DNA of 38,741 bases from Cyclobacteriaceae bacterium (GTDB taxonomy: Bacteria; Bacteroidota; Bacteroidia; Cytophagales; Cyclobacteriaceae). The position numbers and the translations under genes were made by a program. Below the pieces are notes generated by a model that was not told the origin of the DNA, made no database searches, and saw only the letters and a program-made list of their open reading frames with translations. This document shows, piece by piece, positions 18,059 to 26,707 of the stretch (positions within the stretch are counted from its first letter, which is position 1; every line of letters begins with the position of its first letter). The stretch is taken from NCBI GenBank assembly GCA_016787625.1, contig JAEUUD010000010.1, positions 1 through 38,741 of the forward strand. The letters run 5' to 3'.

Positions 18059-20236
18059 ATGCGCCATATGAATAATCTACAAGAAGGAATTTCAAGAAGG
18101 ACGTTCATTCGCAACAGCGGTCTCACAGGCATTGCACTCACCCTGGGTTTTGCGGTGCCCTCCAAAGGAATGGATGCAGAGATTTTCCATTCACCAGGTC
18201 CTGAAGCTATAGGCGTGGAACTCAATGCATGGATTTCCATTGATGCCCAGGGCAAGGTGACCATTACGAACCACCGCGCGGAGATGGGTCAGGGATCTTT
18301 TCAATCTGTACCGCAGATCATTGCAGAAGAACTCGAAGTAGACCTCAATCAGGTGAGCATTGTATTTGCACCGGGCAACGGCTCCAAATATGGAGACCAG
18401 GTCACAGGTGGAAGCTCAACCATACGCGGATCATACGATAAATTACTTCGGCTGAGCGCGTCGGCGCGTGAAATGCTGATTGAAGCCGCTGCGAAAAAAT
18501 GGAATGTTCCGGCGTCGGAGTGCTTCGCCAGTAACGGCAAGGTTATCCATAAGCCCACATCAAAGGAATTTGGATACGGAGAATTGGTGGCTGATGCCTC
18601 AAAACTGCCTGTTCCCAAGACCGTCATTCTTAAACATCCACGTGACTATAAACTTCTACGCAAGCCATTGCCGCGTCAGGACACTCCCCTCAAGGTCAAT
18701 GGACAAGCCGTGTTTGGACTTGACAAACGTGTACCCGGGATGTTGTATGCAGTGGTAGAAAGAAATCCAAGGTTTGCCGGCAAGGTAAAGTCCTTCAATG
18801 AAGCAGAGGTTAAAAACTCTCCCGGTGTTCGCCATGTTGTGAAAGTTCATCGCGATGTGTTTGGAAACATGTATGAAGGCGTTGCCGTCGTTGCGGATAC
18901 ACTATGGGCAGCGATGCAAGGTCGAAAAGTGCTAAAGGTTGAATGGGACGATTCTGGATTTGCTTTTTCAAGTACGGAGACGCTGTACACCACAATGAAG
19001 AACAAATTGAAGGCCGGTGAAGTGTTGTCCGTCAGAACGCAGGGTGATTTTCAGGGTACCTATGATCGCGCCCAGACAAAACTTGATGCTCTTTACGAAA
19101 CGCCTTATGAGTCTCACAGCAACATGGAACCCCTCAACTGCATTGCCGATGTGCGGGATGACAGCTGCGAAATCTGGGGACCGATTCAGGGGCCTGACTG
19201 GATTCAGGGTGAAGTGGCCGGACAACTCAATTTACCTCCAGACAAAGTTACCGTCCACATGACCTTTCTGGGTGGAGGACTGGGAAGAAAAGCATTTCCG
19301 GATTACCCCTATGAGGCTGTCATGCTCAGCAAGCAAATCAAAGCGCCTGTTCAGGTAGTCTGGACACGTGAAGATGATATGACGATGGGACCGTTCCGCC
19401 CAGGCATGGTATACCAATGCCGCGGAGTGGTCAGCAAAAATGGAAGAATTGCCGGACTCGAAGTGAATGCGGCAGGCCAAAATATGTTTGCTCAAAATCC
19501 GGGTGCTGACAAAACAAGATACAATGCAGAAGTGATCGACGGATTGTCCAAGCCTTACTTTGAGTCTATTCCACATTACCGTTTTGGTGATGCTCCTCTC
19601 GATTGTCCTATACCTGTCATGTGGTGGCGTTCCGTTTATGCTTCCACGAATGCTTTTGCTTTTGAGAGCTTCATTGATGAAATGGCTGTCGCTGCCAACA
19701 AGGATCCGATGGATTTCCGTCTTCAGCATCTTAGCGATGCGCGGTACCAGGCCCTCATTGCAAAATTGCGGGAAGTGACCAACTGGAATAACCGCAAGAA
19801 AAATGAGGGCTACGGCGTTGCCATCTCTGAGTGTTTTGCCAGCATCGTTGGCGAGGTTGTCAAGGTGTCAAAAGGAGAAGATGGCAAAGTTCGGGTTGAC
19901 AAAGTATGGGCCGTGATGGATTGCGGTTGGTTTGTTAATCCGGACATCATCGCCGCGCAGGTGGAGGGGAGCATCATTATGGCGCTTGGCGCCGCCACCA
20001 AACATGCTACTCACTTTGCCGATGGGAAAGCTGTTGAAAAGAACTTCGACCGCTACAAAATGTCGCGAATTTCAGAGACTCCGGAAATCGAAGTACACAT
20101 TATGGAGAATGAGGAAAAGGCCGGTGGTGTAGGTGAACCGGGATTACCACCCTTTACCGCAGCCCTGACCAATGCCATTTTCGATCTGACCGGAAAGCGA
20201 ATCCGTGTACTACCGTTTGAATTGGCAGAAGTGTAA
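18059..20236 (+). CDS. Molybdenum hydroxylase large (molybdopterin-binding) subunit, first copy
   Basis: A 725-residue catalytic subunit of the xanthine dehydrogenase/aldehyde oxidase family, IorB-like. A twin-arginine signal (S-R13-R14-T-F-I-R-N-S-G) predicts folded export to the periplasm. Visible are H-R-A-E-M-G-Q-G near the start, the cofactor loop G-G-G-L-G-R-K (usually G-G-G-F-G-R-R), W-W-R-S-V-Y-A-S-T-N-A-F near residue 522, and the catalytic glutamate E693 in G-G-V-G-E-P-G-L-P-P. The likely reaction is oxidative hydroxylation of an N-heterocycle or aldehyde; the substrate cannot be told. A second in-frame ATG at 18068 would shorten it by three residues. It is followed by the cytochrome c gene. 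Confidence 0.94.
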   Translation: MRHMNNLQEGISRRTFIRNSGLTGIALTLGFAVPSKGMDAEIFHSPGPEAIGVELNAWISIDAQGKVTITNHRAEMGQGSFQSVPQIIAEELEVDLNQVSIVFAPGNGSKYGDQVTGGSSTIRGSYDKLLRLSASAREMLIEAAAKKWNVPASECFASNGKVIHKPTSKEFGYGELVADASKLPVPKTVILKHPRDYKLLRKPLPRQDTPLKVNGQAVFGLDKRVPGMLYAVVERNPRFAGKVKSFNEAEVKNSPGVRHVVKVHRDVFGNMYEGVAVVADTLWAAMQGRKVLKVEWDDSGFAFSSTETLYTTMKNKLKAGEVLSVRTQGDFQGTYDRAQTKLDALYETPYESHSNMEPLNCIADVRDDSCEIWGPIQGPDWIQGEVAGQLNLPPDKVTVHMTFLGGGLGRKAFPDYPYEAVMLSKQIKAPVQVVWTREDDMTMGPFRPGMVYQCRGVVSKNGRIAGLEVNAAGQNMFAQNPGADKTRYNAEVIDGLSKPYFESIPHYRFGDAPLDCPIPVMWWRSVYASTNAFAFESFIDEMAVAANKDPMDFRLQHLSDARYQALIAKLREVTNWNNRKKNEGYGVAISECFASIVGEVVKVSKGEDGKVRVDKVWAVMDCGWFVNPDIIAAQVEGSIIMALGAATKHATHFADGKAVEKNFDRYKMSRISETPEIEVHIMENEEKAGGVGEPGLPPFTAALTNAIFDLTGKRIRVLPFELAEV

Positions 20237-20286
20237 GTGGCACAAAAAGTGTTTGATAAGCATCGATACAAACATATTTTGCAGAC

Positions 20287-20706
20287 ATGAAGTTGACCAA
20301 AGTTATTCTCGCGGGTAGTGCAGCATTAGGCATTGCCATGTCCATGTCTTCCTTTCAAAAGAAACCGGCCTTTGACCTGAAGGCAAGTGCTGCCCGTGGC
20401 CGTGAAGTTTATGTGACGTACTGCCTGTCGTGTCACATGGATCAAGGTGAGGGTATCGATGGTGTATTTCCACCCCTTGCCAAGTCAGACTATCTGATGG
20501 CCGACAAGAACCGCGCGATCCGACAGATTATTTATGGCCTTACCGGCGAAGTGACCGTCAACGGAAAAAAGTACAATGCAGAAATGACTGCCATTGACCT
20601 CACCGATCAGGAGGTGAGCGATGTGATGAACTACATCTGTAATTCTTTCGGCAATAAAAGCACTGCAATAACCCCGGAGCAGGTAAAAGCCCAGCGTAAA
20701 AAGTAG
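20287..20706 (+). CDS. Mono-heme cytochrome c between the two hydroxylase pairs
   Basis: A 139-residue exported cytochrome. The signal sequence covers about residues 1-20. The heme site is C46-L-S-C49-H50, followed by V-F-P-P-L-A-K-S-D-Y and a likely axial Met100 (N-A-E-M-T). Its position 50 bases after one Mo hydroxylase pair and 70 bases before the next fits a role as periplasmic electron acceptor for one or both, as in FAD-less members of the family that use cytochrome c. It is a paralogue of the cytochrome at 4193-4633, sharing the P-P-L-A-x-S-D core and a G-x-I/V-T-V-N segment. Confidence 0.92.
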   Translation: MKLTKVILAGSAALGIAMSMSSFQKKPAFDLKASAARGREVYVTYCLSCHMDQGEGIDGVFPPLAKSDYLMADKNRAIRQIIYGLTGEVTVNGKKYNAEMTAIDLTDQEVSDVMNYICNSFGNKSTAITPEQVKAQRKK

Positions 20707-20776
20707 AACTCCCGGGCAACTTCTGCCGTAACAAACAGAATTGACTTCGAAGTCGATTCAAAAACAAATACGGTTT

Positions 20777-21244
20777 ATGCCTGTCTTTTCGTTAAACATC
20801 AACAATCAATCCGTTTCGGTAGATGCGGATGCGGACACTCCCCTGCTTTGGGTGTTACGCGATTCCCTGGAATTGAAGGGAACCAAGTTCGGCTGCGGCA
20901 AATCTCAGTGTGGTGCCTGCACCGTCCATCTGAATGGCAACGCGGTACGCTCATGCAGCTTGCCAGTTGCAGCAGCCACAAAAGGTAAGATCACAACCAT
21001 CGAAGGTCTTTCCAGGGACGGGAGCCACCCTCTCCAAAAGGCATGGATGGAATTGGATGTGCCGCAATGCGGATACTGTCAGGCAGGGCAAATCATGTCA
21101 GCCGCTGCCCTGCTCTCGAAGAAGCCTCATCCGACAGATAGCGAGATCGATACAGCGATGTCTGGAAACTTGTGTCGATGTGGCACTTACTTAAGAATAC
21201 GCAAGGCGATTCACACCGCCGCAGGAAAGGAGGGCAAGTCATGA
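20777..21244 (+). CDS. Molybdenum hydroxylase small [2Fe-2S] subunit, second copy
   Basis: A 155-residue iron-sulfur subunit of the same kind as 17585-18055, with cysteines at C40, C45, C48, C60, C98, C101, C133 and C135. All eight positions agree with the first copy, which supports ATG 20777 as the start; an in-frame start at 20741 would add 12 non-conserved residues. The sequence has diverged well beyond a recent duplication. It overlaps the next gene by 4 bases (ATGA), indicating tight translational coupling with its own large subunit. Confidence 0.95.
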   Translation: MPVFSLNINNQSVSVDADADTPLLWVLRDSLELKGTKFGCGKSQCGACTVHLNGNAVRSCSLPVAAATKGKITTIEGLSRDGSHPLQKAWMELDVPQCGYCQAGQIMSAAALLSKKPHPTDSEIDTAMSGNLCRCGTYLRIRKAIHTAAGKEGKS

Positions 21245-23487
21245 AAAAGAGTCTTCACAATTCAAATAACGTCGCTGATACACTTGGTATTGAGATCGGA
21301 CAATTTGCTTCGCAGGAAATTCACAGGAGGAGTTTCCTGAAACTCACCGGGATGACGGCAGTTGGAATGGTGATTGGTATTCGCACCGCCGTGGCTGCTG
21401 CTGACGAAAAGATCTTTGAACCCAATGCGTTCATCAACATCAGAAGCGATGGCCGCATTATTCTCTTCTCGAAGAATCCGGAAATTGGTCAGGGTATAAA
21501 AACCGCGTTGCCTCAGTTGCTTGCCGAAGAACTTGAAGTCGACTGGACTCAGATTGAAGTTCAGCAAGGCATGCTCGACGCACGATTCGGAAGTCAGTTT
21601 GCCGGGGGCAGTACAGGCATCAAAACAAATTTTGATCAAGTCCGGCGTGCTGGTGCTGCCGCGCGGGAAATGCTGGTCGAAGCAGCTGCCCGCATGTGGC
21701 AGGTAAGTCTTGATGTTTGTTATGCGCATGCAGGGATGGTCATTAGAAAAGATACGCAGGCTCGACTCACCTATGCTGAGCTTGCCGACCGCGCATCCAG
21801 ACTTCCGGTTCGTGAGAATCCGGTCCTCAAAGACAAGAAAGATTTCACAATCATCGGCCAGCCAATCCCCGGCGTCGACAACCACCAGATTGTTACAGGC
21901 CGTGTGGAGTTTGGGCTCGATGCAAGACCCAAAGGAATGTCTGTTGCCGTCATAGAACGGTGCCCTTTCTTTGGCGGTAAAGTAAAGCGGGTAGATGATG
22001 CGGCTGCATTGCGAGTACGTGGGGTCGAAAAAGTTATTATCATCGAGGCAACAAAAAACCCGACACAACTGGTTGCCGGTGTAGCCGTGGTTGCGAAAGA
22101 TACATGGTCCGCCATGAAAGGTCGGAAGGCCCTGGTGGTTGAGTGGGAAATGCCTGAGGGAACGGTTGAGAGTGATGATGCTTTGAAACAGCAATTCGAA
22201 AAGAACATAGCAGGTGAAGGTCAGGTGGTCCGGGAAGATGGAAACGTGATGGAAGCGTTTGCTTCATGCAAGAAAGTACATGAAGCGACCTTCGAAGCTC
22301 CTTTTCTTGCTCACGCTCCGATGGAGCCGCAGAACTATATCGCTGATGTCCAGGCCGACAAGGCAGAATTGTGGGGACCCACCCAGGTACCTGGCAGTGT
22401 GAGGGCACGCGCCGCGGAGATTACTGGCCTCCCACCCAACAAAATCTCCGTGCGCATGACAAGGGTTGGCGGCGGATTCGGCCGACGACTCATGGCAGAC
22501 TATGCATGCGAAGCCATTTTCCTGTCCAAAGCACTGAGCAAACCCGTTCAGGTGGTGTGGACGCGTGAGGATGATGTTCAACATGATTTCTACCGACCAG
22601 CAGGATTGTTCAGGATCAAAGCAGGGCTCGACGAAAACAACCGACTGAAAGCCTGGCACATCAAGGCAACGACAACCTCGAGGTATACTTTTTCAGGGTC
22701 AAGTTCACCATCCTATCAAACAGAAGTCTTTCCTGACGGATTCCCCGCCGGCTTTGTCAGCCATTTCAAAATGGAGTACACTGCCGCATCAAGCCTTGTA
22801 CCACGCGGAGCCTGGCGCGCCCCCGGACATAACATCACCGCCTGGATCGATCAATGCTTTGTCGATGAAATGGCACACCTCGCAGGAAAGGACCCCGTTG
22901 ATTTTCGTTTGGAGCTGCTTGGCCAGGAGGACAAAGTGATGCCATACAGCGACCATGGCGGCCCTGTTTATCATACACGGCGATTGAAGCAAGTGATCCG
23001 CACAGCTGCAGAGAAATCCGGATGGTACCAGCCCGCCCCAAAAGGTGTCTTCAGGGGATTTGCTGCTCACTTTATGTTCGGCGCTTACATCGCCGAAGTA
23101 GTGAATGTTTCCATTCCCGACCCTCAGTCGGTAAAAGTAGAACGTGTCGTCGCTGTTGCCGACTGTGGACTGGTGATCAACCGGAGCAATGCCCTCAATC
23201 AACTGGAGGGTGGCATCATCGATGGGCTGAGCTCAGCGCTTAACCAGGCTGTTCATATTGACAAAGGAAGGGCTGTTTCATCCAACTTTGATGACTACAA
23301 GCTGCTGCGCATCAAAGATGCCCCCATCATCGATGTACATCTGATTGACAGTGATGAGAATCCGGAAGGAATGGGCGAAATGACATTGCCTCCACTGGCA
23401 GCAGCGCTTAGCAACGCCATCTTTGCTGCCACCGGCAAAAGAATTCATAAATTGCCTATCCTGCCGCTCGAGCGGTCATCCACTTAG
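21241..23487 (+). CDS. Molybdenum hydroxylase large (molybdopterin-binding) subunit, second copy
   Basis: A 748-residue IorB/aldehyde-dehydrogenase-like catalytic subunit. It has a twin-arginine signal ([10 protein letters not shown], about residues 28-37), the cofactor loop G-G-G-F-G-R-R in canonical form, [11 protein letters not shown] near residue 520 and the catalytic glutamate E713 in G-M-G-E-M-T-L-P-P. The substrate-pocket segment differs from the first copy (W-R-A-P-G-H-N versus W-R-S-V-Y-A-S-T-N), so the two enzymes probably act on different substrates. I start it at ATG 21241, which overlaps the small-subunit stop; an upstream in-frame start (21172) would overlap 70 bases of that gene. 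The next gene, XdhC, starts 2 bases after its stop. Confidence 0.95.
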   Translation: MKKSLHNSNNVADTLGIEIGQFASQEIHRRSFLKLTGMTAVGMVIGIRTAVAAADEKIFEPNAFINIRSDGRIILFSKNPEIGQGIKTALPQLLAEELEVDWTQIEVQQGMLDARFGSQFAGGSTGIKTNFDQVRRAGAAAREMLVEAAARMWQVSLDVCYAHAGMVIRKDTQARLTYAELADRASRLPVRENPVLKDKKDFTIIGQPIPGVDNHQIVTGRVEFGLDARPKGMSVAVIERCPFFGGKVKRVDDAAALRVRGVEKVIIIEATKNPTQLVAGVAVVAKDTWSAMKGRKALVVEWEMPEGTVESDDALKQQFEKNIAGEGQVVREDGNVMEAFASCKKVHEATFEAPFLAHAPMEPQNYIADVQADKAELWGPTQVPGSVRARAAEITGLPPNKISVRMTRVGGGFGRRLMADYACEAIFLSKALSKPVQVVWTREDDVQHDFYRPAGLFRIKAGLDENNRLKAWHIKATTTSRYTFSGSSSPSYQTEVFPDGFPAGFVSHFKMEYTAASSLVPRGAWRAPGHNITAWIDQCFVDEMAHLAGKDPVDFRLELLGQEDKVMPYSDHGGPVYHTRRLKQVIRTAAEKSGWYQPAPKGVFRGFAAHFMFGAYIAEVVNVSIPDPQSVKVERVVAVADCGLVINRSNALNQLEGGIIDGLSSALNQAVHIDKGRAVSSNFDDYKLLRIKDAPIIDVHLIDSDENPEGMGEMTLPPLAAALSNAIFAATGKRIHKLPILPLERSST

Positions 23488-23489
23488 GA

Positions 23490-24677
23490 ATGAAAGAATT
23501 CAAGGCGATCCTGGAAGCGTATGAACGAATTGACTTTGGTCAACATCGCGCAGCGTTGGCTACGGTCGTTCGCGTTCGTGGGTCTTCTTACCGAAGTCCA
23601 GGCGCACGAATGCTGATCACTGACGATGGACATTGGGTGGGTTCAATAAGCGGCGGCTGCCTGGAGGGTGATGCTTTGCGCAAAGCACGCCAGGTCATGA
23701 CAGGTGGCAAAGGAATGACGGTGACCTACGATACACGTGAAGAAAGTAACCAGAACCTCGGCATTGGACTTGGCTGCAATGGAGTGATTGACGTTTTCAT
23801 TGAACCGGTAAACAACGATGCCGGTGATCCTATTCATTTCTTCAGGCAAATTGTTGAAACGCAGGAACCCACCGTGCTGGCTACAGTGTTTTCACACCCA
23901 ATCCTCGTGGGAAAGAAAGTATGGATGACCCAACCCGGAACGTTTGTAGGAGCCGATGCAAGCCTGCCTGCCGGACTTAAAGCCGACATGACGGCCATCT
24001 TTGAATCGAGGAAATCAGAAATCAGCGTCTATGAGGAAAATGGAGAATCGATGGAGGTTTTCCTTGAATTACTTCAGCCTTCCATCAACCTGATCCTCTT
24101 TGGTGGCGGATTTGATGCCCGACCGGTAAGTCAATTGGCCAAGTCCCTTGGGTGGAATGTACAGGTAACTGATGAATGTGTCGCTCATATTGCACCCATC
24201 TTCTTTCCCGAAGCTGACAAACTTTCACATTGTCATCGCCAGTTTATTGATCGGGAAATGAACATTACGGCGTTCACGGCATGTGTGCTGATGTCGCACA
24301 ACTACGAGTATGATCGTGATGTTTTACAAAAACTCCTCCAGACGGAGACGCCTTACATTGGCATCCTGGGCCCGCGGAAGCGATTCGACAAGATGATGGA
24401 GGAATTCTCAAAGCAAGGGTTTGACATTCCTGCTCACCAACTTCATCGAATTCATTCACCGATCGGCCTTGACATCGGCGCGGAAGCACCCGACGAGATC
24501 GCTGTCTCCATCATTGCGGAAGTTCAAAGTGTCTTTGCCAATCGTTCAGGAGGATTTCTAAAATATCGCAGTGGGCCAATTCACCGCAGGGATGAAAGCT
24601 CAGATCAAGTGTTCAAGCACCGTTACATCCAGGGTGCTTTTCAAGAGAACAGTGACCAACACCAAACTTCAAAATGA
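23490..24677 (+). CDS. XdhC/CoxI-family molybdenum cofactor maturation protein
   Basis: A 395-residue cytoplasmic protein needed in related systems to hold, sulfurate and insert the Mo cofactor into xanthine-oxidase-family enzymes. The XdhC/CoxI N-terminal domain (about 12-80) shows R-G-S-S-Y-R-S-P-G-A-R-M-L and G-S-I-S-G-G-C-L-E-G-D. The C-terminal Rossmann domain (about 195-350) shows I-L-F-G-G-G-F-D-A-R-P, L-M-S-H-N-Y-E-Y-D-R-D and Y-I-G-I-L-G-P-R-K-R. It starts 2 bases after the second large subunit and overlaps the next gene by 4 bases, so it belongs to the hydroxylase operon and presumably serves both enzymes. Confidence 0.94.
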   Translation: MKEFKAILEAYERIDFGQHRAALATVVRVRGSSYRSPGARMLITDDGHWVGSISGGCLEGDALRKARQVMTGGKGMTVTYDTREESNQNLGIGLGCNGVIDVFIEPVNNDAGDPIHFFRQIVETQEPTVLATVFSHPILVGKKVWMTQPGTFVGADASLPAGLKADMTAIFESRKSEISVYEENGESMEVFLELLQPSINLILFGGGFDARPVSQLAKSLGWNVQVTDECVAHIAPIFFPEADKLSHCHRQFIDREMNITAFTACVLMSHNYEYDRDVLQKLLQTETPYIGILGPRKRFDKMMEEFSKQGFDIPAHQLHRIHSPIGLDIGAEAPDEIAVSIIAEVQSVFANRSGGFLKYRSGPIHRRDESSDQVFKHRYIQGAFQENSDQHQTSK

Positions 24678-25159
24678 GACAACTGATATTATTCGCTTTC
24701 ATTGTATTGTCGGGCACGGTGCAGGCACAGGATCTGCAAAAGGAAATTAATGACCAGGTCTGGATTCCATTCATTCGTTCATTCGGTAACCACGATGCAG
24801 ATGGTTTTCTTGCTGTTCATTCCAGAGATGTCATTCGCTCTTCCCGGGACGGCAAAGAAATTATCGGCTGGGAAACTTACCTGGAGAACCAGCGGGCCTA
24901 CAGTCGACAATCAAAAGCTTCAGGCAGATCTCATTCGATCGAACTTCGTTTCATTGAACGGATCGCAGCGGATGGCCGAGCTATTGAAACAGGGATTTAC
25001 AAAACATCCTCCGTTGACAAGGAAGGAAAAGCCAGGGCAGGCTTTGGAAAGTTTCTGGTTGTCCTGAGAAAAGAAGCCGGAATCTGGAAAATTCTTGTGG
25101 ACACTGACGCTTCTGAAGGGGTTGGAGAAAAGGAGTTCCTCGCTGCGAAGGAGATGTAA
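24674..25159 (+). CDS. Small secreted SnoaL/DUF4440-like protein in the hydroxylase operon
   Basis: A 161-residue exported protein (signal peptide about 1-19, ending V-Q-A-Q) with an NTF2-like cone fold of the SnoaL/DUF4440 kind: an opening helix (W-I-P-F-I-R-S-F-G-N-H-D-A-D-G-F-L), the 'I-x-G-W-E-T-Y' segment, and two closing beta strands (G-F-G-K-F-L-V-V-L-R-K-E-A-G-I-W-K-I). Such folds bind small molecules or act as isomerases/cyclases. It overlaps xdhC by 4 bases (ATGA) and abuts the MocA gene with no gap, so it is translationally coupled inside a cofactor/enzyme operon. Its periplasmic location matches that of the Tat-exported hydroxylases; a substrate-handling role is an inference. Confidence 0.8.
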   Translation: MRQLILFAFIVLSGTVQAQDLQKEINDQVWIPFIRSFGNHDADGFLAVHSRDVIRSSRDGKEIIGWETYLENQRAYSRQSKASGRSHSIELRFIERIAADGRAIETGIYKTSSVDKEGKARAGFGKFLVVLRKEAGIWKILVDTDASEGVGEKEFLAAKEM

Positions 25160-25753
25160 ATGCAGCCGGCAATCCTCATCCTTGCTGCCGGATCCTCCTC
25201 ACGCATGGGTCAATCAAAGCAACTGCTTGTCATTGATGGAAAGTCACTTTTGCAAAAGGCTGCAGAGGTTGCCCTGACTGTTTCACCCAAGGTCTTTCTC
25301 GTGCTGGGCGCAAACTTCAATAATCACGTCAAGGCCGTTGGTGATCTGCAGGTCAATATCATTGAAAACAAGGATTGGGAAAAAGGAATGGGCACTTCAC
25401 TCAAGGCTGGCATCTCCGGTATCCTCGCCAAAGAGCCATCAACAGAAGAGATCATCCTGATGGTTTGTGATCAACCGCACCTTACCGCCAATCATCTGAA
25501 CACGTTGGTACAAACAGCCGGTAAGACTCACGCCCCTGCTGTCGCCTCAGCTTACGCCGGTACCCTTGGCGTTCCTGCTCTTTTCACGAGAAAGACATTT
25601 AAGCACTTACTGAACATGGAGGAATCATCAGGTGCCAAGAAAATTCTTTCTGAAATGGGTGACGATGTTGCGCAAGTCAGTTTTCCAGGTGGTGAAATAG
25701 ACCTTGATACCCGCTATGATGTCGAGTCATTCCTTTCCGGGAAAAAGGATTAG
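25160..25753 (+). CDS. MocA-type molybdenum cofactor cytidylyltransferase
   Basis: A 197-residue nucleotidyltransferase of the MobA/MocA group. Its N-terminal nucleotide-binding loop L-A-A-G-S-S-S-R-M-G-Q-S-K (residues 8-20) is diagnostic, and V-C-D-Q-P-H (about residue 108) is the metal-binding region. MocA transfers CMP to molybdopterin to make the dinucleotide form used by aldehyde-oxidase-type hydroxylases, which fits the two enzymes encoded upstream; MobA (GMP) would suit DMSO-reductase-type enzymes, none of which are seen here. It begins directly after the stop of the SnoaL-like gene and is the last recognisable gene of the cluster. CTP versus GTP preference cannot be read with certainty. 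Confidence 0.88.
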   Translation: MQPAILILAAGSSSRMGQSKQLLVIDGKSLLQKAAEVALTVSPKVFLVLGANFNNHVKAVGDLQVNIIENKDWEKGMGTSLKAGISGILAKEPSTEEIILMVCDQPHLTANHLNTLVQTAGKTHAPAVASAYAGTLGVPALFTRKTFKHLLNMEESSGAKKILSEMGDDVAQVSFPGGEIDLDTRYDVESFLSGKKD

Positions 25754-25797
25754 GCGTGAAAACGTGTATTTTTGATAACCATAACCAAGGATTCGCT

Positions 25798-26670
25798 ATG
25801 AACAGAATAATCATCCTGCTGTTGGTTTTGCCGCTTGCAGTTTGCGGACAGGGGACCAAGCGCATCCAACCCGGAAAGATGTATGATGCAGGCGAATCGT
25901 TGTTTGCGCCGATGTTTGGATTCCGTGCGACAGTCCCCGCCGGGTGGAGTGGACTCTTGCCGCGCGAAAGCGAGGTGTTCCTTCTCAATTCCCTCACCTC
26001 TCCGGCTGAAATTTTTGTCCTGGCCCGGCAGAGCGCCGACACAGAAACACTGAAGAAGGAGTGGATAGAAGGATTTGAGATGGACAGTCAGATCAGGTTG
26101 AAGGCCAAGGCCGCAACAATTTCGTCCGGTGTTCTCTCCAGCGAAGTCATTGCCGTGGGCAATTTCATTAATAAGAGCATGCGGGCTTATGCAGTGGCAA
26201 AGTGCAGTCAAAGCGGGCCATGTATAACCGCCCTGGCCGTCATGCCGGCAGCTCAGTATGAAGAAGTAAAAAAAGTGGTAGACAATTTCATGATGGCGGC
26301 AACCTTCGAACCCCCGTCAAGCAATTCTCTGTACTCTGATTTTGTCTGGAAAGATTTTCTTACCAACCAAATGGTGACCACCTACGCTTTTCTTGAAAAC
26401 GGCTCGAAGGAAACTACTGTCAACTTGTGCGCTGATGGTCGCTTTCAGGCAAAGGTTACGAAAAAAGGCATCCTTAAAAATCAGAACCCTGCCTATAAAG
26501 GGAAGTTGTCGGGCACATGGACCGCTGAAGGCGTCGGTGAAAAAGGCATGCTGCACCTTGTCTTTGATAAAGGGCTGCCTCCACTTGATATTGAGCTTAC
26601 CATCAAGGATGAGCAGATATTTGGGGGCGGTGAACGTTATTTCGTAGCCCTAAGCGAACAATGCAAATAA
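25798..26670 (+). CDS. Secreted protein of unknown function
   Basis: A 290-residue exported protein. I start it at ATG 25798, preceded by AAGGA at about 8 bases, which gives a clear signal peptide (I-I-I-L-L-L-V-L-P-L-A-V-C-G-Q); a GTG 42 bases upstream would put extra residues before it. Residues about 20-170 look like a mixed alpha/beta domain similar to PsbP/DUF1795-type lipoprotein domains (F-R-A-T-V-P-A-G-W, then F-V-L-A-R-Q). Residues about 180-290 form a second beta-rich domain. I do not recognise a named family with confidence. It lies 44 bases after the MocA gene on the same strand and may be read through from the hydroxylase operon. It ends at a strong terminator. Confidence 0.7.
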   Translation: MNRIIILLLVLPLAVCGQGTKRIQPGKMYDAGESLFAPMFGFRATVPAGWSGLLPRESEVFLLNSLTSPAEIFVLARQSADTETLKKEWIEGFEMDSQIRLKAKAATISSGVLSSEVIAVGNFINKSMRAYAVAKCSQSGPCITALAVMPAAQYEEVKKVVDNFMMAATFEPPSSNSLYSDFVWKDFLTNQMVTTYAFLENGSKETTVNLCADGRFQAKVTKKGILKNQNPAYKGKLSGTWTAEGVGEKGMLHLVFDKGLPPLDIELTIKDEQIFGGGERYFVALSEQCK

Positions 26671-26672
26671 AA

Positions 26673-26694
26673 AAAGACCGGTTTTCCGGTCTTT
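26673..26694. terminator. Bidirectional intrinsic terminator between convergent genes
   Basis: AAAGACCGG-TTTT-CCGGTCTTT forms a 9-bp stem with a 4-base loop. On the minus strand the hairpin is followed by a long T tract (seven T's, then ATTTG), so it should stop transcription of the 26708-27190 gene well. On the plus strand the T run after the stem is short, so it is weaker for the 25798 gene. Confidence 0.85.
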
Positions 26695-26707
26695 CCATTG
26701 AATTCAA

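Noticed and set aside
21262-22194. A 310-codon open frame on the minus strand
   Set aside because: It lies wholly antisense to the second Mo hydroxylase large subunit, whose motifs are intact, and its product shows no recognisable domain, signal or sensible composition.
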